From positions 40,397,484 through 40,461,483 of the forward strand of contig OV121095.1 of NCBI GenBank assembly GCA_921293015.1: a stretch of 64,000 nt of DNA, read 5' to 3'. The notes beneath the pieces were generated by a model, which had not been told where the DNA came from, did not search any database, and worked only from the letters and a program-made list of their open reading frames with translations. The position numbers were made by a program, and so were the translations under genes. Shown here piece after piece: positions 1 to 10,900 of this stretch (its first letter is position 1; each line of letters opens with the position of its first letter). The stretch comes from Phorcus lineatus. Its lineage: Eukaryota; Mollusca; Gastropoda; Trochida; Trochidae.

Positions 1-940
1 AGTTTACAACCTGTTGTAGCGTTTCAGTGTATCACGTGTTTAAAGATCAGATTTTAATACTGATCGACAGTTTGATTATCAAAGAAAATCATTCTTCAGA
101 TTATCAATGATTGGCATATTACTACTTTGGCGATAACTTGATTTCATTTCTTTCGTTGCATCATTAGATAAGATAACTTCATTTGATAGTTGAGAGAGCC
201 TCCAGTTGGCTAAATAATGGGTCAATGAGTTTTATCATCAAACCTTGACCCGCAAAAATAATCAAGCACTTGGTAATATGGTCTGTTTGATTCAAAATAG
301 TACCGATGAAATACGAAGTAAATCACGTTTCAGTCCTGATATGACTTAGTTATTAGTTCTTGTTTTAATTCTATACTTGTACAAACTCAGCAAAGAATTC
401 TCATGCATTGTCATATCATTATAGAGAACTTTTTGATAAACTATTATATTGTTGCTGGTTTATTGTGAGGCCCGATTAATAATAAAAAAATTGCATTGGT
501 AGTTAAACAATCAAAGCATGTACTTGTTGAAACCTTTGATATCACTGTATTAAATAGCCAGTGTCATCATTGTTTATTCTTTCACTAAAAGGGTATTTGA
601 ATTCATAAACGAGAGTGTAGAACTGTAAGATTTAGTACAATGGACAATCAAATAATCAAGTAAATCAAATAACAGAAGTATAAAGTTACCGATATAAATT
701 AAATGACTTAAACTAAAATGAAAATTTCGAAAGTTTTTGAAATAACATGTAAGGAAATGTCACCCTTTGCTTCAATTACACATTGATGTTACATGGTGTT
801 GATGTTCGACCAGAAATCGATCGTTTTAAGGTACAAACGTGTTGACACATCAACTCTCAAAGATGAGCTTTTGAACAACAAAGGTAATACTCGATATCGT
901 GTTTGAAATGTACTCAACATAACTAGCTGTTACAACGATG

Positions 941-1240
941 GTTGCTTGGAGAGCGCAGTGGTTCGGTTTCGGATCAAGAGATCGGTGGTTCAAATTCCTA
1001 CCAGCTTTGTCTGTTCTCTACGCAGTAAGGTTTGGGTGCAATTTTACACTGAATTGTAGCGCAGAATCACCCATGTTGCGTTAGTTCCAGCCGATGTTCA
1101 CAGGTTTCACCATAATGAATAGACACATTTGTGTAGTCGGCTTACTTTAGTGTTGCGGACTTTCTCCCTGCAGTAATATTGGCAGCCGTGATAAAAGTGA
1201 AATACTCTTGAAAAGGCATTTAACACCTCAACTCGCCTCA
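941..1240 (+). mobile_element. tRNA-derived SINE, degenerate copy
   Basis: It shares the order of the intact copy at 8495-8806: an A-box-like GCGCAGTGGTT, the GGATCAAGAGATC segment, a damaged B box (GGTTCAAATTCCTA), a conserved body with AAGGTTTGGGTGCAAT, and a tail ending in TTTAACACC then ACTCGCCTCA. Several substitutions and small deletions mark it as an old copy. Confidence 0.75.
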
Positions 1241-2283
1241 ATCTTCCGAAAAACGTGAAAATTATAGCAACAATCTTTGAACATCTTTTAACTTTTGTTA
1301 ATGAATGTTGAATTGGTTAATGCATATATGCATCATATGTTCCAGTTTATACCTTACTTATCTCTCGTCAAATTTCTCGGTACAATTTGAAGCAAAAAGA
1401 AGTTTTATAACCAATCAGTTAAATCCGGTTTCCAAAGCTGAATATCAAAATAAGTGTCAACTATATGAACTTCTTTTCATTTTCATTTCATTTGAATCGT
1501 TAAACGGCCGTCCATCAATAAGAACTTCACAGCAAGCAAGATTTAATTCTGCGTGATTAATTTTGTAAACAAATTCGAATGGGAAATACTTTTAATATTT
1601 TTAAACTAAATTTGTTTTGGATATTTTTTTTCCTGAGTTTTACATTTTTGTATACTGCAACGAATAAGATTTGATCAGGGATGCATTTTCAGATGTTTAT
1701 GACAAATAAATAACATAGTTTGCTTAACTAAAACATATATGTAATTATGTAATTGCCTAATTACGTAATTAACTTCAACGTTCAATCTTCGATCCTAATT
1801 AATTTCTTGTAACATATGCTTGTTTTATATTGACATTGGTTATGACGGTATAATGATGTCTAGAAAAATGGCTTTTATTGATAAAGGGCATTCATTAGCA
1901 AAGAAAATTATATGTTTTTGAAAATCTCAAAGGTCTCACAAAATGAAAAACAACTCAGTTGTAATCTTATCTGCCCAGGGATGCATCTTGGCCGATTTGA
2001 AACACTCTCTCCATCATTGAGCTCGACGCTGTTATCATGATGAATTGATTTATCAAGGCCATACATTGCTTCCTCTTGACCTTGACCTCTGGTGTACTGT
2101 TATCATAGTGGACATGTACATTTATCAGGGTTATCTGTACTTAGGTTAAAAACGTGACTTGGACTTGGATAAACGACATAATATGCGCAGCATCAACCAC
2201 CTATCACGCAGTATCAGTGTAAGGAGATAAAGTATGGAAGCGCATTGCTGCAAGCAGTGAGAAAAGTTTTCAAAAGTTATAAA

Positions 2284-3185
2284 TAGATGAGAGTGTCATC
2301 TAAGAAGAGTTTCATCTAGGTGAATTTTGTCTAATTAGATGAAAGTTTCATTTATTTAGATACCTGTTTCATCTTTATATATGATGGTTTCATCAAGTTA
2401 TATGATAGTTCATCTAATTATAGGATAGTTTTATCTAGTTATATAAGTTTTATTCTAATAAATGATTGTATTTAACATCTAATTAGTTAAAAGTATTATC
2501 TTATTAGATGAAAAAATCATGTTAGTAGACAAAGCTATTGTCTCATTGGATAAAAGTTTCAACTAATTATATTATAGTTTAATCAAATAGACGAAATGTC
2601 ATCCAATTAGATTAAAGTATCATCTAATTAGACGTTGAATACAAATATTTCTATGTAACAAAGACAGTGTATTATTAGATGAAACTAACGTCTAATTAGA
2701 TGAAACAATAATATAATTAGTTGAAACTTTAGATTTTATTAGAAGTTATGTATATTAGATGAAAGTTTCATTTATTTAGATATCTGTTTCATCTTTATAT
2801 ATGATGCTTTCATCAAGTTATATGATAGTTTCATCTAATTATATGATAGTTTCATCTAATTATATGATAGTTTTATCTAGTTATATAATTTTTATTCTAA
2901 TAAATGATTGTATTTAACATCTAATTAGTTATAATAAGTATTATCTAATTAGATGAAAAAATCATGTTTGTAGACAACTAATTATATTATAGATTAATCA
3001 AATAAACGAAAATGTCATCTGATTGGACAAAAGTATCATCCAATTACATGTTGAATACATATATTTTTATGTAACAAAGACAGTGTATTATTAGATGCAA
3101 TTAATGTCTAATTAGATGCAGCAATATTATAAGTAGTTGAAACTTTTGTCTAATTAGTTGAAACTTTAGATTTTATTAGAGGTTA
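2284..3185. repeat. Array of palindromic ATCTAATTAGATGA-like words, internally duplicated
   Basis: Variants of TCATCTAATTAGATGAAA, in both orientations, recur about every 20-40 bases. A longer block of roughly 420 bp occurs twice in tandem: one copy begins near 2338 and the next near 2758, both opening with GATGAAAGTTTCATTTATTT and both ending near TTTAGATTTTATTAGA. It is very AT-rich, and no coding frame spans it. Confidence 0.8.
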
Positions 3186-3764
3186 TGTTTATTTCAGTGT
3201 TAGTAATGAGCTTCAATAAAAAGTCTTATGATAAATTTTTTTTCGTATGTAAAAGCTTCTCAAGGAACATACTTCTACCTGATCACTTTCAATTAAAGCA
3301 ATGCCCGAGAAGATATCTATATCTATCTATTTATTACTCTTTCACCACAATCCAAATATTAACATCAAAATGTCAGATAGAAAGCATGCTTCCTTAGTTT
3401 CATAAGTACAAATATTTTTCTCGGTTCTTGCTCTGAACAGTACACACCGTGATGAGGTGTAGTGTGAATACAAAATGTATAGAAGTATTGAAATCGTTTG
3501 CCCGGGACATTACTTGTACTAGCTGTTCGGTAGCCAGCTAACCTTGTTAGAGATAAAAACGATGAGTACAAATACAGGCGTACTTGCTATCTCAATCTCG
3601 AATCATTTGATAAATCGAGTATTTCATAAAATATTAAATAAGACTTGGACTTCTCTCTTCACATGGATTAGTCATTCCATACTGCACCTCATTTCCTGGA
3701 TTTCTTTGGAAAACATCTAAGCATAGTTGTGAATGAGCCGTCTAATCTTACTTTCTGTCTTCAG

Positions 3765-6190
3765 GAATTGGTCATTCTATGATTCACGGGCCCGCCTTGG
3801 TACTGATAGGTAAATACTTCAAAAAGAGGCGTGGTCTGGCGACCTCCATCTCGATGTCCGGTGTGAGTGTAGGGGGAACCATTATGCCTCCCTTGGTGAG
3901 GTTCCTGGTTGACCAGTACGGGGTGAGGGGCAGCATGCTGCTCATTACAGGACTCAACCTGAACATGCTGGTCGGCGCCTCGCTCTTCAGGCCTATTGAC
4001 TTCTACCAGAGGAAGAGGAGGAAAGCGCGCGCGGAAGAACAGGTGCCCCTCGTGTGTGCAGGTGCTCGTGATGGAGCATCTAAAACTGAGAGTGAATGTG
4101 TGGAAAAGGATACCGACGATAAAGGGATACATTTGACAACTACCGTCACTCACAGCATTGACAACAAGAGTCCAATGTTGGAGGACGAATCTAAAGTGAA
4201 CAAGAGCACTATTATAGAAAACTCTTCCGATTCAAAATATTCTAGTCCGTTGCATATCTACAGCAGTAACCCTGACATGACGTCATTGATGAGCATACCA
4301 GAGACACTTGAGCTTCCTGTTGAACCGAAGGACGGCCAACAGAGAAGGAGTGTTCAGGATTACCTCAAAATGATCGTGGTCCTACTAGACGTGAAACTGT
4401 TCAAGGACCCCATGTTTCAGTTTTTTGTTGCAACCTCCATATTCGCAATCCTGATTGTCCTCGTGGCCGCATACCTTCCAGCTCTAGCTGCAGAGAAGGG
4501 TGTTCCTCCCACTGAAGCGTCCCTTCTCCTCTCCATATACGGGGGTATCGACTTCTTCAGCAAGCTGGCTGCGGGTTACATAGCGGATCTGAAGCGGATC
4601 AAGAGCCATCACATAGCAACAGTGTGCCTCTTTCTAACAGCAACAGCAACCAGCTTCGCATCCCTATACAACTCCTTCGCGTGGATGGTTATATACTCGG
4701 TGCTTCTCGGCCTGTTCGGTGGTGTGTACAACAGTCTCCTACCCATCCTCATAGTGGACATGATGGGTGCTGAGTGTATGGCCAAGGTGATCGGCTTTCT
4801 CTCTGTGTTTCATGGCCTTGCTATTGCTATCACACACCCTGTTATAGGTAAGTGTCCGATGAATTATCATCTCATGAATTAGGGAGAGTGTTGTTGCCAA
4901 ACAATAACAAAGAGTGTGAATCAATTATTTTATTCTTCTGTAGAGGTTAATATAGTTGACATATTCCTTTGCAAGGCCGGCAAACTATAAGAGGGTATAC
5001 ACGATTTGTTAGAACAATAATGACTTCATCTTTATCTGTGTTTTTCTTGCGTCGTAGCATTTCGAGCTTAGAAGACTTGATTCTTAATGTCTTCCTATCA
5101 AACAAACAATGAGTTGAGTTTGAAATATACAAACGGAAACGCTTTTGCAATATCAGTTAACGACCTCAACATGTGTTAGCTTCACTGAGAATATAAAGGA
5201 ATGCATATATTTTTACACCATAAAGTTGATGTAACAATACTTGAGTGTCATAATGCTCATGACGTTACAATAATATTACCTCACTGCCCAAAACGCCTCA
5301 TATCAATTTTAATTGACAGAGACACATTTGTCTAATATCATAATCTTTTACCGTACAAGAATTCCTATGTAAAATCATCATTTTTGACAAATTTTGAATT
5401 AGTCACATTTTTTTGATAAAATACTTAACAGTCGAAACTATTATATCATTATGTGATGGATCACTTTTACACTACAAACACTACAGATATGTGGATTGGC
5501 AAGAACATTTTTTGCATTTCCCAAAAGAGGTACAGGGTTAAATAGAGAAAAATTAGGCTTTCTCACTTCTGCAGGGAACTATTTAAACACATTTTCGACA
5601 AACATCTGGTCAACATAGACAACATTGGTCAGCATTGCGATTTTTACGTATTGAGATGACAAATTCTATAGAATAAACAAGAAATTATATATTTTGTTTA
5701 TTTGACTCCAGTGTTGCATAAATCCTCGCCAAGTGTGGTTCTCCAGCATTATTAGTATCACCTAGACTATGTGATAGGAATATGTTTTTTTCATCTTCAT
5801 TTAAAAAAAGTAATTTGGATGAATGATGTTTGAAGAATAGTTTTTAATTGAACACCATTTGTTATGATATTTGCACTATATTTGAAAGTACTAAAACAAA
5901 CTTCTGTGAAGTAGCTGCGTAACAAACACTATAAATGTTATTCATCCTCACACCACTCGTTAAAATGATTGCTCCAATGTGGACCTAAATAAACCCTGAA
6001 TGACTTATCAATTGTTGTTCCAGGTTCGATCCGAGACCTGACCGGCTCCTACAACGCCTGCATGAACTATATAGGAGCTTGTGTGTATGTAGGCGCTATC
6101 GGACTACTGTTTGAACCGTTAGCTAGAAGGAGATCAGATGCATACCACAGGAGAAAAGGAGTGAAACAAGAGAGCAATGAGGAATGCTAA
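3765..6190 (+). CDS. Monocarboxylate transporter-like protein (SLC16/MFS), 3' part only
   Basis: SLC16 proteins are 12-helix plasma-membrane carriers of the major facilitator superfamily that move monocarboxylates or related solutes. Two coding exons are visible: 3765-4847 (acceptor TTCAG, donor GTAAGT) and 6024-6190 (acceptor TTCCAG, stop TAA 6188-6190); both junctions are phase 1. The first opens in TM4 and carries the TM5 signature YFKKRRGLATSISMSGVSVG. A long hydrophilic loop (TM6-7) follows, then the C-terminal helices, with the last exon covering TM11-12 and a basic tail. Exon structure matches the complete SLC16 gene at 32142-35199, whose exons 1-3 have no counterpart here, so the 5' end lies before the window. 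At the TM8 Asp/Arg pair known from human MCT1 (D309/R313) this gene has Asp (4550-4552) but Lys four residues on. The substrate cannot be told; many invertebrate SLC16 genes are orphans. Confidence 0.87.
4848..6023 (+). other. Last intron of the upstream SLC16 gene
   Basis: This 1,176-bp intron is bounded by GTAAGT and TTCCAG. I see no gene, repeat family or structured element in it. Confidence 0.8.
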
Positions 6191-6415
6191 GAAGTATCTT
6201 CCTTCAGAAGAATTTTAAAATTCCTTCTCAATCACCGGTGCCAATAAATCGTGGAGACAAGACGAGTCGTCATCCAAGAATGACTCCAAGTGCTCATTTC
6301 AACTTGAAGTACGAAAACGATTTACTCCATGAAGTCCATGACAAAACTGATATTTTGTTGAAAGCAATTGGTTTATTCATTTCATGTTATTCTATTTTAT
6401 TGTTATATGTCTGAT

Positions 6416-6421
6416 ATTAAA
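6416..6421 (+). terminator. Candidate poly(A) signal ATTAAA
   Basis: ATTAAA lies 226 bases after the SLC16 stop codon. It is a common variant of AATAAA; nothing else supports its use. Confidence 0.4.
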
Positions 6422-6433
6422 AATACATATGTC

Positions 6434-6563
6434 AAGCAGTGTAGGATAAACTCCAGAATCCATTTAATAGCCAACCAAGCAGTGTAGGATAAACTCCAGA
6501 ATCCATTTAATAGCCAACCAAGAAGTCAAGGATAAAATCCAGAAATCATTTAATAGCTTACCA
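6434..6563. repeat. 43-bp tandem repeat, three copies
   Basis: Units starting AAGCAGTGTAGGATAAACTC run 6434-6476 and 6477-6519 and are identical; a third, diverged copy runs to about 6563. The array lies just downstream of the SLC16 gene. Confidence 0.85.
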
Positions 6564-7998
6564 AGGTCATGAACTGCATGATAAGGGGACCAATACCTTT
6601 ACCTCCCCTACATAGGAGCACTGTCCTTGAAACAACCTTGGTGCATATGATACTAGATTGACAAGAAAACCCCTAGTCTTGGATTGTTTAGTTGGCGTCA
6701 CCATGGCGCACTACATATCAGACCTAAGGTGTCAAGCGACCAAGTTTTTCCCTTGTAAATGACTCTGTGGATAGTCATATGGTTCTATCCACGTGTCCAC
6801 CAAGGATTACATCGCGACCTTCATAATTACACTGAAAAAAAATGCTGCAACGGAGCTATTAAGGCACTGGGTTTTTCTTTGAGCAACCATCAGGTCTAAT
6901 GTGCTTGACGACCAAGAATGTGCTAATCATGGTCTGATATATTGTAAGACTGCATGCCGATGTTGGGACAAATGGACAACAGGGGCAACATTCCCATGGC
7001 AACAATCACCAGAGCAACATTCACTTCGACAACATTTACCATGGCAACAATTTAATTCTAATTTACTTTCAATATTCATCTGACCAACATTCACATCGCA
7101 CATTCAAATAATTTATTTTTCATTGAAAATAATGTTGAGAAGCCTACGGAACTTTTATATAACATAGCTTACAATATAATGTCTATATTGTAAGTTTTTT
7201 CAGATGTTGATGGTACTACGTTTCCATTGTTTTCGGAGCTACTTTAAATATTTTCATGCAATTGTTGTGCCATCGTTATGTGTACATATTGGATCAGCTG
7301 TCTCATTAAAGGTCAAATTCCCATCTCTCGAAAATTTTGTTGATTATACAAATGAAGAATAAAAAATATTTATTTTGTGTTGCTTGTAATTTGTCGTTTT
7401 TTTCCATTATTAAGTCGGAGGAATCAAATGGGCATACTTCTGTAACAATAAACTAGTGGGAAATAGGAAAATATTATATAATTATTCCATATCAAAAAAT
7501 TTGGTCGTAAAGGGTAATATAGTTTTTAACATTTGATAGCTGAAATAGAATAGCAACGTCATGAATGTTGCTATGAAAGATTATGACCAATGTAAAAAAA
7601 GATATCCGATTCCTTCGAAATTAATATTTCACAGACGTGAATTTCATCAATACGACTGAATAAGCCATTGCAGCAGCCCGTATGTAAGGACGATGAGGAC
7701 AATGGTTGACTCTAAGATTTGCATGAACCATCTTTAATGGAGATCAAACAAACTTTACAAGCAACGTTGTTCGGCTTCATCGTTTGAAAAAATGTCAGTG
7801 GATGAAATATATTTAAGCCCTCATTGATCAGACGAATTGGGTTTAAGAAACAATATTTCCCTTCGTTGAGAAATAGTTCATAACGACTTTATTACATATA
7901 CATAAAGAGTCTATGTGAAACCAACAATTGGCTCTCATTGGTTGTTTGGTCAGGCATGCATAATTATGAAGTCTGAGGTACAATACATACAGCAGCCA
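6564..7998. other. Intergenic stretch between converging genes
   Basis: This lies between the 3' end of the SLC16 gene (+) and the 3' end of sulfotransferase A (-). A small CAACA-rich patch (6970-7100) and the likely poly(A) signal of sulfotransferase A are the only items seen. Its open frames are short and look random. Confidence 0.5.
7888..7893 (-). terminator. Candidate poly(A) signal of sulfotransferase A
   Basis: AATAAA on the minus strand, 106 bases past the stop codon. A matching signal follows sulfotransferase B at a similar distance. Confidence 0.5.
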
Positions 7999-10900
7999 TC
8001 AGTACGGGAATTTACTGCCAAACTTTCGCTCCCACTCTCTGTCGAACCTTTCACTTTGATCCACTGTAAATCTTGTTTTCCATTCTCCGACCTCGCCTGG
8101 TGAGCAAAACAAGAAAACAAATCGATAAATTCATTACATCATAAAAAATTAAATTGAAAATATTAATTAAAAACGAACTTGAAAAGACGTGAACGATGCG
8201 TTTCAATGGATAAATCTTAAATCCGCTTAATCAACCTATTTCGTGATCGTGATATATCGTGATTTCAACTTTTATTTACTCTTATACAACTTTGTTGATG
8301 AATAAGAATGATAAGAAATGAATAAATAATGTGAAAACATCAAATTTAATGAGAGGTACAAACATATTTTTAATTTGTACTCACGTTGAATTAATATCAA
8401 TATCATATTTCAATTCAATTTTCCTAAACGTTATCTACAATAACGCATTGTTGTCAGTTTGAGGTATGTATTATGTGCAATATCTATATAGAAGGGGGCG
8501 GGATAACGCAGTGGTTAGCGCGTTCGGCTTTGGATCAAGAGATCCGTGGTTCGAATCCCGCCAGGGGCTCGGCAACTTTGTCTGCAGTAGAGAACTGTAC
8601 TACACACAGTAAGGTTTGGGTGCAATGCTACACTGAATTTCAGCGCAGTAACACCCATGGTTCGCTAGTTCCAGCCGATGCTCGCAGTTTTCACCGCAAT
8701 GCATACCCACAATGGTGTTGCGGGCTTTCTCCCTGCAATAATACTAGCAGCCGCGATATAAGTAAAATACTCTTGAAAGCGGCGTTAAACACCAACTCAC
8801 CTCACCTCTATATAGAAGCTTAACTTTAGTTCTCAGTATCTAACTCGAATGGAAGACAATGTCATAATGTCAAGAACACTTTCATCATGCTACACAGCTA
8901 CTAAAGTTCTTGTATTAGATCTTATATCCAGATCAGATCAAACCTTCAACACTCTTTATACATGCAACACATTAAATGACCTCCGTTAGATTTTCGGCAG
9001 TTCTCGGATGAGAGTACGATGCGTTAGAGATATTTTTGTATCAGTCTCTTTGGTTAAAAACGTGCCATATAACGCCATAAATAAGCAGCTGTACGTGGTT
9101 CTAGGATTTGACCTTGATAGATTCTAGGGTATAATAGGGTCTATGAGTTTACATATCTGCTGATGTAATAGGATGACTAACATTATAAAACAGCTCATAA
9201 AGTTTGTTTGAATCATAGGCAATAATGTCGATTAGTAAGTTCCGGGACATATTCACTTTTTACCTGACACCTTACAACACGTGCATCTGCAATGTAAGAC
9301 TAGGCACTACTGTCTGGTGTGCAGATAAAAATACTAGTACATGATATTTGATCTACACTCCAAGTTTGGATATGAACAATGGACTTTCGACATTGCATAG
9401 ACCATGTACCTTTTCTGAAGTAGCCAGTGGACCCAGGACTCCACGTGTTGTGGAAGGTTTGATCCTTTATGTGCTCATTTGCATGTTTTAGCTTCTTGAA
9501 ACGACACGCCTCGGCTATCTCACGACAAATCTCATCTGGGAGAGTGCGTCCTAGGAACTCTGCTATCCTCTTCACTTCGCCAGTGTCATCCTAGAGATCA
9601 CAACATATAGATGTTATGTAATTGTCGCTCATCTATCTGATCGTATCTTTCTTTACAAAGGGGTATATATGAAACTTATAAATAATGAATATTGGAATCA
9701 ATGCAATAACATTTCTTCAATCACACGGAATGTTTTGTCAGCCGAGGCACCGTGAATTTCAAAATGGCAAACATGTCGGTTTCGAACACAATACACAGAC
9801 GAAAATAATGAAACAAAGTATGCAATGTTTGTGCATCGCTGGTGCATTAAGATCTGTATATCGGTACAGAATATTAACCCAGGGTGAACGAAGATTATGA
9901 GCTCACAGATCTTCACCTTTTTCAGCTGTTCGAAGTGAACTTGTAAAAACGGGACTCCTGGATAGGTTTCAGGAACCGAGTTCCACTCGTTGATGTGGTC
10001 GAAGATAGAATCAAATAACACTTGGAAAAGTGAAATATAGATGAACAGAGCATTATATTCGCGTAACACAATTCCTCAATATTTTACAAAATAAATTTTG
10101 AAATACACATGTAAGTCAACTTATTGTGTTTTAAACGAAACCTTTGAAATTGGTAATGTCTCACTGTGAGAATATTGCATATTTTTGTTTTGAAGCGTTC
10201 CACCTCAAATTAACCAACATCATGAAATAGCAAAAACAAAGAATATTTCTTTTGGACGGCAGCATAGATTTCAATTAGGTTTGTTTCTCGAACGCAGGCA
10301 CGCACACATACGTCGCAGCTGTAGTGATGGTTTTGAGATTTTACAGGCGCTACTCGCTACACTAACAATCCAGGCGCATACTTCAACTGAAAGATGTCTC
10401 AAGCATTACCAACCTGTTCCGCGAATAAAGTTATCAACATAGCTGTCCCAGGACCCCGTGAAGGCGACTGGTTTGTTTGGGTCCTTGTTAACCCAATTCT
10501 GATTGGTCTGCTGTTCGTAGAATGACACAATGGCGTCTTTTGGGTTCCGTCTCATGTTGATCACGTGACACTTCTTCTTCCATACATCATCAGGCAGCAT
10601 TCTTAACATGATTGGATTTTTTTCAAAAAGGTAATCGTCTAAAGAATATTAAGAGATTTAGGGACACCAATCTACAGCATTTTTGATGTAATCGATGGAA
10701 TATCTTTTTAAGTTTAATATTATCAAAAGAACCAGTTTCAAAAGGTCCGTACCGTGATTGCTCAATTGTCCCTACTTCAAATGATTAAAAAATGGTCGCC
10801 ACTCGCCAATGTTTTTTGCTTGATATTTGATTATTTAATCTACAACTTCATATGATTGGAGTGAGTTGAGATATTGACCCTTTTAGGACAATACATTATG

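Larger units (their letters stand above)
1..3764. other. Stretch without recognised exons (probable intron of the SLC16 gene)
   Basis: No SLC16 exon equivalent to exons 1-3 of the 32142 gene (DGGYGW start motif, TM1-TM4) was found here, so this is most simply an intron. It holds a worn SINE (941-1240) and an ATCTAATTAGATGA-rich array (2284-3185). The short open frames within it show no domain and no coding-like composition. Confidence 0.5.

Noticed and set aside
1305-1556. 83-codon plus-strand open frame
   Set aside because: There is no motif, no splice context for SLC16 exons 1-3, and low-complexity AT-rich composition.
6215-6250. GTGD-like words on the minus strand as the last exon of sulfotransferase A
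   Set aside because: A stop replaces the Trp and no SULT tail follows. A proper last exon with RKGEVGEWK continuity and a stop was found at 7999-8096.
8494-8570. Possible tRNA gene (A and B boxes)
   Set aside because: It continues into a SINE body and tail, and the tRNA cloverleaf arms do not pair well. The same holds for 941, 37395 and 45750.
8473-8823. 116-codon plus-strand open frame
   Set aside because: It lies almost wholly within a SINE with intact Pol III boxes and target duplications, and is not a gene.
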